A DNA stretch of 64,000 nucleotides, taken from positions 421,526 through 485,525 of the forward strand of contig NZ_LT669941.1 of assembly GCF_900128505.1 (NCBI RefSeq), in the 5' to 3' direction. Position numbers and translations under genes: made by a program. The notes beneath the pieces are model-generated. The model saw nothing but the letters and a program-made list of their open reading frames with translations. It searched no databases and was not told the origin of the DNA. Positions 53,220-60,677 of this stretch are shown here, piece by piece. Every line of letters starts with the position of its first letter. Position 1 is the first letter of the stretch. This stretch comes from Parabacteroides timonensis (GTDB taxonomy: Bacteria; Bacteroidota; Bacteroidia; Bacteroidales; Tannerellaceae).

Positions 53220-53306
53220 AGATAACCTAAACAATCTTTTTGCCTTAAAGACTAATACCTATTAAAAACCTATAAAGAGGGCCTTTGAGAAAAGGCCCTC
53301 TTTATG
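53220..53306 (+). ncRNA. Candidate small RNA of about 85 nt
   Basis: The stretch from the promoter above to the terminator at 53274-53303 contains no start codon with a meaningful frame, yet it is bounded on both sides by good signals. The 5' half is unstructured and A/C/U-rich (AACCTAAACAATC, ATACCTATTAAAAACCTAT), a shape typical of trans-acting small RNAs with a 3' terminator stem. The terminator could also belong to the convergent minus-strand gene. I do not recognise a named RNA family. Confidence 0.5.
53274..53303. terminator. Perfect 13-bp terminator stem
   Basis: AAAGAGGGCCTTT pairs perfectly with AAAGGCCCTCTTT around GAGA. It follows the candidate small RNA on the plus strand and the STN-protein gene on the minus strand. 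T-richness on the plus side is ATGATTTTT; on the minus side ATAGGTTTTT. Confidence 0.8.
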
Positions 53307-53318
53307 ATTTTTAAGCCC

Positions 53319-54878
53319 TTAGTAACCTGTTTCTTCTATCTTCGACGATATTTTACCTATTGCTTCATTCAGTTTTTCTTCCGGTGGAATGACATTAAAG
53401 TTTCCCCAAAAACCTTCATCATAGCTAAATTTTGTTTCAGAAAAGACGGTTCGGGTCGATAATGTTTCTTTTCGTGTAAAACGGTTAACATTAACAGTGT
53501 CTGTTTTACATATAACCATTTCGAACCAGACGTGCAGGGGAGTGCTACCGAATATTTGCTTCTTTCGCTTTATTTTGAAATGCAAGTCACCCCTTACATG
53601 ATTAATATAATAAGTTCCGTTCCAGGGTTTGTAAGTAACGGTGTAAATAACCTTTTGAGGTGTGATTTTCAAGTTGCGGCTCTTCTTTTCAACCAGCATG
53701 CCGGCAGCTTCTTTCACGTATTTGGGATGCAACTCGAATTCGGCACGAAGCAGTGCACTGTTCTCTGCGTCGATATATAAGTTTCCTTTGTAGAGCGGCA
53801 AAGTGATGAAGTCGCGTTGCTCGAAAGAGATCACGTTGGCCATCCGGTTATCTATGACCGTTATATCTGAATGGGCAAAGACATAAGGATAGTTTATCTC
53901 GCTTTCAGGCATCAGGAAATCAGGCATATCTTTCATTACATCCAGCATAAGACTGGCATTGAGTCCTGATTTCATTTTAGCAATTACCGTGTCTTTATCC
54001 TGGTTGCTGGAGATACGTCGCATCTTTAACAGTTTTAACTGATCGGTCCCAGGACGGTTCGTGTAAGCCGTTTTATAAATTTTAAAAATGCCTTCCGTCA
54101 GGCTGACGAACTTATTTTTCCGTTCGATCCCTTCCCGGTAGAACGAGGTCATATAGACCGGTTGTTGTGAATAGTTTTCCTCCTTTTTATCCTGCATTTC
54201 GCGTAATAATCGTAGAGGATTCGCGATGCGGACCACTACTTCCTGCAGGGAAATGACTTTGGGCTCCAGGGTAAGCATACTGTAACGCTCTGCTAGCAAC
54301 GATGCTGACATTTCGAGCGGCTGATAACCTAAATGAGAAAAAGTGATTTGGGATTGGCGTAAAGAGTCCGGCAGACGGAGTCTGAATTCTCCTCCCTGGT
54401 TGGTGATGCTTCCGATAGCCTCCTCACTGATACCGACAGTGGCGAAGGGGATAGGCTCGTTCGTATATTTGTCGCGCAGCAGACCTTCCAGTGTGAAATA
54501 ACGAATACTGTCCGGAAGGACCGGTTCCGCTTCTGCCGGAGTCGTTTTTATGGGGGGCGAGATCAGTATGTGATTTCCTATCACCCGGAGCCCAAGTTCT
54601 TTATTGCCTGTGATCAGGTAGATTGCTTCCCTGACGGAATATTTCCCGCCTGGTATTTTGACTATCTGTTCGTTATTGATAATTTTACTGTCGTAGATGA
54701 AAAGGTAACCGGATTGTTCGGACACTTCTCCCAACAGATGGTAAATCGTTTCCTTGTTTTTGGAAAGGTGAATGACACGGTCGAGAATATCGTTATCGTC
54801 CGCCTGCAAAGGAACTGCTACGGCTAATAGCAGTCCGATGAGGAAGTAGAGTGTGCGATATGTGATGGTCCGTTTCAC
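53319..54878 (-). CDS. STN-domain plus CarboxypepD_reg-like protein without a TonB-dependent barrel
   Basis: A 519-aa exported protein (signal peptide about 1-26). An STN (secretin/TonB N-terminal) domain at about 30-110 (IYHLLGEVSEQSGYLFIYDSK, then KYSVREAIYLITG) is followed by a carboxypeptidase-regulatory-like sandwich (about 128-215) and a C-terminal region shared with the protein at 56.3 kb (YMTSFYREG, IYKTAYTNR, GFWGNFNVI). STN domains normally sit in TonB-dependent receptors that signal to FecR. Here the protein ends without plug or barrel, although it lies 20 bp after fecR and probably in one operon with the ECF sigma gene. It is therefore the likely FecR partner, as a receptor of unusual design. 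Function otherwise unknown. Confidence 0.82.
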   Translation of the reverse strand: MKRTITYRTLYFLIGLLLAVAVPLQADDNDILDRVIHLSKNKETIYHLLGEVSEQSGYLFIYDSKIINNEQIVKIPGGKYSVREAIYLITGNKELGLRVIGNHILISPPIKTTPAEAEPVLPDSIRYFTLEGLLRDKYTNEPIPFATVGISEEAIGSITNQGGEFRLRLPDSLRQSQITFSHLGYQPLEMSASLLAERYSMLTLEPKVISLQEVVVRIANPLRLLREMQDKKEENYSQQPVYMTSFYREGIERKNKFVSLTEGIFKIYKTAYTNRPGTDQLKLLKMRRISSNQDKDTVIAKMKSGLNASLMLDVMKDMPDFLMPESEINYPYVFAHSDITVIDNRMANVISFEQRDFITLPLYKGNLYIDAENSALLRAEFELHPKYVKEAAGMLVEKKSRNLKITPQKVIYTVTYKPWNGTYYINHVRGDLHFKIKRKKQIFGSTPLHVWFEMVICKTDTVNVNRFTRKETLSTRTVFSETKFSYDEGFWGNFNVIPPEEKLNEAIGKISSKIEETGY

Positions 54879-54898
54879 CTCGTGTTGTTTTTATCCTG

Positions 54899-55747
54899 TT
54901 AGTTCTCATGCAGCGTAAATACATTCTTATCACGTGTATATTTCAAGTTCAAGGCTGCGCAGATCAGTTCCGCTATGCTCTCCGGCGAATTGTTGGAGAA
55001 AGTAACGGTGAGTGTCCGGCTTTCTAAAGCAGGTATGGCCTGCAAACGTATATCACCCGTGTTGAGGTTGATAATACGGAGTATGTCGGCCAGTCGTTCG
55101 TCTTTGAAACGTATTTGCTGCGTTATCTCGGAAAATTGATCCGGGTTTTCCGTCTGGCTTACCTGAAGCTTACGTGAAGAGAGAGTTGCCGTTTCACCGG
55201 CTTTTACATAGACATCCTGCCCGCTCTTTTTCAGCGTCACCTTCACCATTCCCCGCTGTACGGAGAGTTCGAAAGGTTGCGAGCCGTCGCTTTTCACATT
55301 AAAAGCCGTTCCGAGTACTTCGATACGTGTATCTTCCGTTTCGATCAGGAAAGGCCGGGCACGGTTTCCTGCTATATCGAAAAGAGCATTCCCCTGCAGG
55401 GATATTTCTCTTTTATCCGGCTGGAAATGTTCCGGGTAATGGATCGCTGCGTTCCCTGCCAGATATACGATGGAACCGTCTTCAAGTGTGGTAGCCAGCG
55501 TTATTGTTTCTTTATTCTGCCGGGTAAGCAGGTTACGGTCGATAACCTTTTCTGTCTGATTGAAATAGTTAATTGATAAATAGGTGCAAAGTAATATGAC
55601 AGCCGCTGCTGTCCATTTGAATGCAGTCAGACGAAGCGATGGACGAGGTGTCTCCGCTTGGGTGATCAGACCGTCCTTCTCCAGGCGATTGTAAAGTGTT
55701 GTCCACGCCTGGTCCGTTTTTCTGTTGTTCTTTTCTTTCCGAGTCAT
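54899..55747 (-). CDS. FecR-family anti-sigma factor
   Basis: A 282-aa single-span inner-membrane protein. The cytoplasmic N-terminus (about 1-48) would hold the sigma factor. A span lies at about 50-67 (WTAAAVILLCTYLSINYF), and the periplasmic FecR domain (about 90-200: TLEDGSIVYLAGNAAIHYPE, then VLGTAFNV, QRGMVKVTLKKSG) and DUF4974-like C-terminal domain (RLADILRIINLNTG) follow. It starts 4 bp inside the end of the sigma gene and is followed by the STN protein, so the three form a surface-signalling unit: signal to STN protein to FecR to sigma. Confidence 0.93.
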   Translation of the reverse strand: MTRKEKNNRKTDQAWTTLYNRLEKDGLITQAETPRPSLRLTAFKWTAAAVILLCTYLSINYFNQTEKVIDRNLLTRQNKETITLATTLEDGSIVYLAGNAAIHYPEHFQPDKREISLQGNALFDIAGNRARPFLIETEDTRIEVLGTAFNVKSDGSQPFELSVQRGMVKVTLKKSGQDVYVKAGETATLSSRKLQVSQTENPDQFSEITQQIRFKDERLADILRIINLNTGDIRLQAIPALESRTLTVTFSNNSPESIAELICAALNLKYTRDKNVFTLHEN

Positions 55748-56295
55748 ACTGTTTGTGTATAATTCTCAATTTCTTTTCTGAGCATTTGAAGTGCCTTTGT
55801 CATTTCGGCTTCCACTGTTTTGACCGACAAGGAGAGGGTAGAGGCTATCTCTGCATATTTCTTCCCTTCGAAGCGGTGCATCCGGAAGATGCGAAGCCGG
55901 CGTTCCGGCAGCTTTTTGAGTGTGCTGTTTATCAGCGTTTCCAACTCTTTGTATTCCAGTTGATCCTGTGGGTCGGAAGGTTTACTTTCCTGATCTCCTG
56001 AAAGTACGTTTTCCCGGTACCGGTTGCGTACTTCCAGATGTTCACAGTATTGGAGAGCCTGGTTGCGTACCGCCCCGTACAAGTAACTTTTCAGGGAGAG
56101 GAACACTTGCAGTTTCTCTTTTTCTTTCCAGAATACATAAAACAACTCTTGAACAATTTCCTCGGCCACGTCCCTGTTACCCGTGATACCCGCGGCATAC
56201 AGGCAAAGAGGAGAGTAATAGAGCCGGAAGATACCTTCAAAAGCTTTGACGTCCCCCTCTTTAATCTTAGTAAGTACGAATAAATCGTTCAGCAT
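55744..56295 (-). CDS. ECF RNA polymerase sigma factor (FecI-like)
   Basis: A 183-aa extracytoplasmic-function sigma-70 protein. Region 2 (about 20-90: FRLYYSPLCLYAAGITGNRDVAEEIVQELFYVFW) and region 4 (about 125-175: LKKLPERRLRIFRMHRFEGKKYAEIASTLSLSVKTVEAEM) are complete and resemble sigma factors of polysaccharide and iron uptake systems in Bacteroidota. It overlaps fecR by 4 bp. A promoter box TACATTTG (56324-56331, minus strand) lies 28 bp upstream, so the sigma operon can be expressed apart from the gene before it. Confidence 0.94.
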   Translation of the reverse strand: MLNDLFVLTKIKEGDVKAFEGIFRLYYSPLCLYAAGITGNRDVAEEIVQELFYVFWKEKEKLQVFLSLKSYLYGAVRNQALQYCEHLEVRNRYRENVLSGDQESKPSDPQDQLEYKELETLINSTLKKLPERRLRIFRMHRFEGKKYAEIASTLSLSVKTVEAEMTKALQMLRKEIENYTQTV

Positions 56296-56323
56296 GCCGT
56301 GGATCTTAATGATTAGAGTCCTT

Positions 56324-56331
56324 CAAATGTA
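56324..56331 (-). promoter_or_regulatory. -7 promoter box for the sigma/FecR/STN operon
   Basis: TACATTTG on the minus strand, an exact consensus match 28 bp before the sigma-factor ATG. Confidence 0.5.
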
Positions 56332-56348
56332 CGAAAAGATATTGAAAT

Positions 56349-57623
56349 TTATTTCTGTTGCTTTTTTAATTTGTTTACAGCACTGTCCAGCGATTCCGTA
56401 GGTTCGATGATATTGTAAGCACCCCAGAAATCTTCATCCATAAAGTTTTCCACCTTGTCGGACAGCGACTGCGATTCTTTAAATGCCATCTTGAACGGGA
56501 TACCGCCTACGTTGTCCTCTCTACCGTCTGTCACGACCATTTCCGAAATGATGGTGTAATTGGTAGAGAACAGTTTACGTTTCCAGTCACATTTAAATCG
56601 TACCCCGTTGCGTACATAGTTCAGATAAGTTACGCCGTTCCTTTCCTTATAAGTAACCAGGTAGGCCACTTCAAGCGGGCGGAAGCGTAATCCGAACGGT
56701 TTCTTTTTGAGGATAGCCTGGGTCGCTTTGTTGCGGTCGTCCATACTCAGGTTGAATTCTGCACGGGTAAATGAGAGTCGTTCCTTGTCGATGTAGAGTT
56801 TTCCGTAATACAGGGCATACGGCATGATGACCTGGGGCTGGAAACTGATTACATACTGCGGACGGTTATCTATATTGGTTGATTCTTCCATTTTGAAAGT
56901 ATAATAAGGCAGGCATTCCAGGTCGAGCATTACATCCGGGTTCTTCACAATATCGACATAGATCGACATGTTTGGGCCACCGAGCAGCTTAACGGCCAGT
57001 GTGTCGCTTTTCTTCTGGCTCAACAGCTTACGACCTTTATAGATCTGTACCCGGTCGCGGTCTGCCGACTCGTTATACGGAGTTTTGTAGACATCGATCA
57101 CAGCTTCCGATATGTTGATATATCTTTTTCCCTTTTGGGCCGTTTCACGATAGAAGCCGGTCAGCATATTTGTTTTCTTGCTGTAATTTGCCGGGATCTT
57201 CCGGATCGCTTGCTCCACGATGAGGCGAGGGTCGCTGGCATGGATGATGATCTCGTCGAGCATATTCTCGTAAGGAGTCATCCAGACAGTCAGGTCGGAG
57301 ATATTGTTGCCGTTGACTTCTACCTTATTATTATAGTATCCGATATGCGATACTTCTACCGCTTTTACATGAGAAGCATCTTTGATCTTGAAAGAGAATT
57401 CCCCTTCCTCGTTGGTGATGGTTCCTGAGTTACTACCTGGGATGGAGATATTTACATATTCCAGCCGTTTCTTGTTTTGCTTATCTTTTACGACTCCGCT
57501 TACGGTGATATATTCGGCGTTGGCATCGTCGCGCTCCAACTCTTGTGCCTGTAGCGGACTTATCCCTACTACTAATAATATGATCAGCAAAAACCGGACG
57601 GATTGTCTATACTGCGTTTTCAT
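56349..57623 (-). CDS. CarboxypepD_reg-like exported protein, paralogue of the STN protein
   Basis: A 424-aa protein with a signal peptide (about 1-26, LQAQE). A carboxypeptidase-regulatory-like sandwich (about 37-120: VSGVVKDKQNKKRLEYVNISI, then GTITNEEGEFSFKI) is followed by the same C-terminal region as the protein at 53.3 kb (MLTGFYRETAQKGKRYINI, VYKTPYNES, DEDFWGAYNIIEP). It lacks the STN domain. The region is related to DUF5686-type proteins but has no full barrel. It lies just upstream of the sigma gene on the same strand, so the sigma/FecR pair is flanked by the two paralogues; it may be a target or an accessory of the same system. No clear promoter box is seen upstream. Confidence 0.8.
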   Translation of the reverse strand: MKTQYRQSVRFLLIILLVVGISPLQAQELERDDANAEYITVSGVVKDKQNKKRLEYVNISIPGSNSGTITNEEGEFSFKIKDASHVKAVEVSHIGYYNNKVEVNGNNISDLTVWMTPYENMLDEIIIHASDPRLIVEQAIRKIPANYSKKTNMLTGFYRETAQKGKRYINISEAVIDVYKTPYNESADRDRVQIYKGRKLLSQKKSDTLAVKLLGGPNMSIYVDIVKNPDVMLDLECLPYYTFKMEESTNIDNRPQYVISFQPQVIMPYALYYGKLYIDKERLSFTRAEFNLSMDDRNKATQAILKKKPFGLRFRPLEVAYLVTYKERNGVTYLNYVRNGVRFKCDWKRKLFSTNYTIISEMVVTDGREDNVGGIPFKMAFKESQSLSDKVENFMDEDFWGAYNIIEPTESLDSAVNKLKKQQK

Positions 57624-57725
57624 CTCTGTATTGTTTTAAAGGTGAATATTACTCGTTTGTATTACTAAGATCGTTCAGGAAGTAAATACCCTATGGAAAA
57701 AACGAATTATTTTGATAAATCTTTC

Positions 57726-57733
57726 TATATTTG
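57726..57733 (+). promoter_or_regulatory. -7 promoter box for the Tat-exported reductase
   Basis: TATATTTG, an exact consensus match 43 bp before the ATG at 57777. It lies inside the longer frame that starts at 57693, which argues for the shorter protein. Confidence 0.55.
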
Positions 57734-57776
57734 TGAGGCACAGGCGGATAAATACACACATATAATTATATATCCT

Positions 57777-58964
57777 ATGAAAACCAAACGTGTTAATCGA
57801 AGAGATTTTTTCAGGCTTTCAGCCACTGCAGGTGTTAGTGCCATCCTTGTTCCGGGGGCTGCTGCAGTTTCCCGTACAGGTTTGTTACCCGATAATGAGA
57901 ATGAAATCCCTGTCCGTACGCTTGGTAGGACGGGTGTAAAACTTCCTATCCTGAGTATGGGAGTGATGCGTGCCGATAATCCGAATGTGGTAAGGGCGGC
58001 CTACAATTCCGGTATATTCCATTTCGATACGGCTCATGGCTACCAGAATGGAAAGAATGAAGAAATGCTGGGGAAGTTCTTTACCGGCAAACCTCGCGAC
58101 AGTTTCTTTATTGCGACAAAGGGGAAATTCGATTATCCGTTGAGCGAAGATTTCGAGCAAACATATACTGACCTGATCGATCTGAGCCTGCAACGCCTGA
58201 ATATGGATCATGTAGACCTGTTCTATACACATGCATTGGATAAAGTGGAAGAGGTGAAAGACGAACGTGTGATTGCCGTCCTGAAGAAGTTTAAGGAAGA
58301 AGGCAAAACCCGTTTCATCGGATTTTCTGCACATGCCGGTAAGCCGGAACTGCTGGATGCCGCTGTCGAAACCGGAATTTATGATGTGATATTGCTGAGT
58401 TACAATTTTAAACTCTCTAACCTGAAAGAAACGGAAGAAGCGATTGCCCGTGCCGCTAAAGCCGGGATCGGCCTGGTTGCCATGAAGACCATGACCGGAG
58501 GAACCGAAGATGCCGAAGGCAAAAAGAAGATTAATGCCGAGGCCTGTTTGAAATGGGCCTGGAAAAATGAACATATTACGACTGCCATCCCCGGTTTTTC
58601 CAATTACGACGAACTGGAGGAATGTCTGGCAGCCGCTCGCAACCCGCAGCTGACTTCCGGCGAGCAGGAATATCTGGCCTCCCTTTGCGGACAGGAAATG
58701 TTGTATTGCCAGCAATGCGGAAAGTGCCAAACGCAATGTCCCGAGCATCTTCCTATTCCCGATATTATGCGGGCTTATATGTATGCCTATGGCTATAAAT
58801 ATTCGAGAATGTCGAAAGAGACACTGGCGGAATTGGAGCTTTCGCCGGATATCTGTTCCAACTGTGAGACCTGTCAGGTGATTTGTCCGTCCGGTTTCGA
58901 TGTATCGGCAAAGATTGCCGCTATCACGCCGGTTATGCAGGTGCCGAATGAATTTCTGACTTAA
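57777..58964 (+). CDS. Tat-exported aldo/keto reductase with two C-terminal 4Fe-4S motifs
   Basis: A 395-aa protein. A twin-arginine signal (NRRDFFRL at 7-14, then a hydrophobic AG-rich stretch) means folded export to the periplasm with cofactors in place. An aldo/keto-reductase barrel follows, with the Asp-Tyr-Lys-His tetrad visible in FDTAHGYQNG, FFIATKGKF and LFYTHALDK. The tail has two ferredoxin-type motifs, Cys311-x2-C-x2-C-x3-CP and Cys360-x2-C-x2-C-x3-CP. Fe-S-fused members of this superfamily are known from anaerobes, but their substrates and electron partners are unclear. A periplasmic enzyme cannot rely on free NADPH, so electrons may pass through the clusters. The DUF6599 gene follows 12 bp later. 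Confidence 0.9.
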   Translation: MKTKRVNRRDFFRLSATAGVSAILVPGAAAVSRTGLLPDNENEIPVRTLGRTGVKLPILSMGVMRADNPNVVRAAYNSGIFHFDTAHGYQNGKNEEMLGKFFTGKPRDSFFIATKGKFDYPLSEDFEQTYTDLIDLSLQRLNMDHVDLFYTHALDKVEEVKDERVIAVLKKFKEEGKTRFIGFSAHAGKPELLDAAVETGIYDVILLSYNFKLSNLKETEEAIARAAKAGIGLVAMKTMTGGTEDAEGKKKINAEACLKWAWKNEHITTAIPGFSNYDELEECLAAARNPQLTSGEQEYLASLCGQEMLYCQQCGKCQTQCPEHLPIPDIMRAYMYAYGYKYSRMSKETLAELELSPDICSNCETCQVICPSGFDVSAKIAAITPVMQVPNEFLT

Positions 58965-58976
58965 TAATACCGACTT

Positions 58977-59837
58977 ATGAGATACATTAATTATTTGTTG
59001 CTCTTGTTTCTTTTGCCTTTTTGTCCACTGAGTGCGCAGACGCCTGACGAACTGAAATCATGGCTGCCTGCAGTGGATGGTTGGACCCTATCGGAAGAGG
59101 TGGAAGTCTTCAATCCCGATAACCTGTTTGACCGGATCAATGGAGCTGCTCCGCTTTTTATCGAGAATAATTTCAGGGAAATGACTTCAATGGAGTATAA
59201 GAAGGGCTCCGACTATATAACTATACAGGCTTACCGGCATGCAACACCGGAAGATGCATTCGGCATGTATTCTTCGGAGCGTTCGTCCGATCTCGCATAC
59301 CTTCCGATCGGGGGAGAAGCACAAGGGGATAAGACCAATCTTTATTTCTTTGCAGGGAATATGTATTTAAAGATATGGAGTAATGCCACCGGGGACGTAT
59401 CCGGGGAATTGCAAACAATAGGAAATGGGTTGGCTGAAAAGATAGACCCGAATGCCGCTTATCCGTTGGCAGTCCGTTTGTTCCCTGAAGAAGGTAAAGT
59501 ACCTTATTCAGCCAGTTATATAACTTCCAATTTTATCGGTCACGAGTTTCTGCGTGCTGTTTACACCGCGAAATACGAATGTGACGGACAAAGTTTCCAG
59601 TTATTTATACTGGATGGAAGTAGTCCGGAAGGAGTAAAAGAGGTATTGACGCAATATATGGCTTTCACCAAGCAGTCACAGGAATTAAAAGAGGGTGAAC
59701 TGCTTATAAAAGACCGGTATAACGGAGACATCCCGTCTATCTGGAAAGGACGTTACCTGATCGGTGTCTTCAATGAGAATGGAGATACGATAACCGGCGG
59801 GGATAAACTATTGAATGAAGTGGCGGGAAAACTTTAA
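58977..59837 (+). CDS. DUF6599-like exported protein
   Basis: A 286-aa protein with a signal peptide (about 1-21, PLSAQ). Segments such as SWLPAVDGWTLSEEVEVFNPDNLFDRINGAAPLF, GMYSSERSSD and YFFAGNMYLKI match my memory of DUF6599, a family of unknown role near Fe-S oxidoreductases. It starts 12 bp after the Tat reductase and is followed 11 bp later by the alkyltransferase-like gene, so the three are likely one operon. A periplasmic partner of the reductase is the simplest inference; no catalytic motif is visible. Confidence 0.75.
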   Translation: MRYINYLLLLFLLPFCPLSAQTPDELKSWLPAVDGWTLSEEVEVFNPDNLFDRINGAAPLFIENNFREMTSMEYKKGSDYITIQAYRHATPEDAFGMYSSERSSDLAYLPIGGEAQGDKTNLYFFAGNMYLKIWSNATGDVSGELQTIGNGLAEKIDPNAAYPLAVRLFPEEGKVPYSASYITSNFIGHEFLRAVYTAKYECDGQSFQLFILDGSSPEGVKEVLTQYMAFTKQSQELKEGELLIKDRYNGDIPSIWKGRYLIGVFNENGDTITGGDKLLNEVAGKL

Positions 59838-59848
59838 TGATTTTGTAA

Positions 59849-60196
59849 ATGTCAAACTTTGATAAGGCAGACTTTATACAGGCTGTCTACCAGATGGTAA
59901 AAACGGTTCCGCACGGGCGTGCCACCAGTTACGGGGCAATAGCCCGTTCCATCGGTTATCCGAATATGTCGCGGATGGTCGGGACTGTATTAGGTAATTG
60001 CAATAGTGAGGAAACGGGCATCCCTGCTTATCGGGTAGTAAACAGCCAGGGGATTTTATCCGGCAAAGAAGCTTTCGGCACTCCGACGGAAATGCAGGAG
60101 AAGCTGGCAGAAGAAGGTATTATGGTTGAGAATAACCGTATTAAGGACTGGAAGCATGTGTTCTGGGATCCGATGAAAGAGATTGATACCTATTAA
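59849..60196 (+). CDS. Alkyltransferase-like (ATL/MGMT-family) protein lacking the active cysteine
   Basis: A 115-aa protein with the DNA-binding domain of O6-alkylguanine-DNA alkyltransferases: PHGRATSYGAIAR (Tyr28), the Arg finger in MSRMVG and NCNSEETGIPAYRVVNSQG. The catalytic PCHR is PAYR here (59-62), so it cannot accept an alkyl group. Such ATL proteins flag alkylated guanines for nucleotide-excision repair; most have PWHR, so Ala-Tyr at these positions is unusual. It is the last gene of the run starting at 57777, an unexpected pairing with periplasmic proteins. The UvrA-recruiting role is inferred from the family. Confidence 0.88.
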   Translation: MSNFDKADFIQAVYQMVKTVPHGRATSYGAIARSIGYPNMSRMVGTVLGNCNSEETGIPAYRVVNSQGILSGKEAFGTPTEMQEKLAEEGIMVENNRIKDWKHVFWDPMKEIDTY

Positions 60197-60261
60197 TAAT
60201 AAGCTCGGGAGAAATTAGGTAATAGCATATTACCCTTTAGTTGTTAAGTCAGGACTTATTA

Positions 60262-60348
60262 TAATTACGGTGTACAGGCTAGACTACCAGGGTGTACACC
60301 ATAATCGATTACCCTGTACACCCTGGTTGACTATCCTGTACAGGATGG
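60262..60348. repeat. 22-bp-period TGTACA palindrome array, copy 2
   Basis: Four TGTACA palindromes start at 60271, 60293, 60315 and 60337, exactly 22 bp apart, with CCAGGG/CCCTGG flanks. The lead GTTAAGTCAGGACTTATTA at 60243-60261 matches that of the array at 10.6 kb. The whole lies in a 480-bp gap (60197-60677) without genes. Confidence 0.9.
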
Positions 60349-60550
60349 AAATAAAAGGTCGTGATTTAGTACTTAGTTGTTCATGATCAATGTGCTAGTT
60401 GTATGGCATAAAAGGATTAGTAGTATGGGATACTTTCTATTATAGAAAAAGTTGAAGCTCGAACCTGATAAACAACAAACTTAAATTTCTTCTTTTTGCC
60501 TTCATGCCTTCAGCGCGCTTTTATAGAGCTGATACTTATAGCTTTAAACT

Positions 60551-60609
60551 ATGAACCCACCTTTCAGATTGCCTTCATATGCTGAAGGCAATCTGAAAGG
60601 TGGGTTCAT
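60551..60609. repeat. Perfect inverted repeat, 27-bp arms with 5-nt loop
   Basis: ATGAACCCACCTTTCAGATT plus GCCTTCA (60551-60577) is repeated as its exact complement at 60583-60609 around TATGC. No T-run follows on either strand, so it is not a standard terminator. It is preceded by a GCCTTCATGCCTTCAG stretch at 60500-60515 that shares the GCCTTCA word. Confidence 0.95.
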
Positions 60610-60677
60610 TTGTAACTATCTGAATACTAGTAGTTAAATGCCGATATGAATGATATGAATGCAAATTCCTGAAAAAC

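Noticed and set aside
60268..60348. CRISPR-like array
   Set aside because: Units are 22-bp palindromes without 30-bp unique spacers, only four long, and no cas genes are present.
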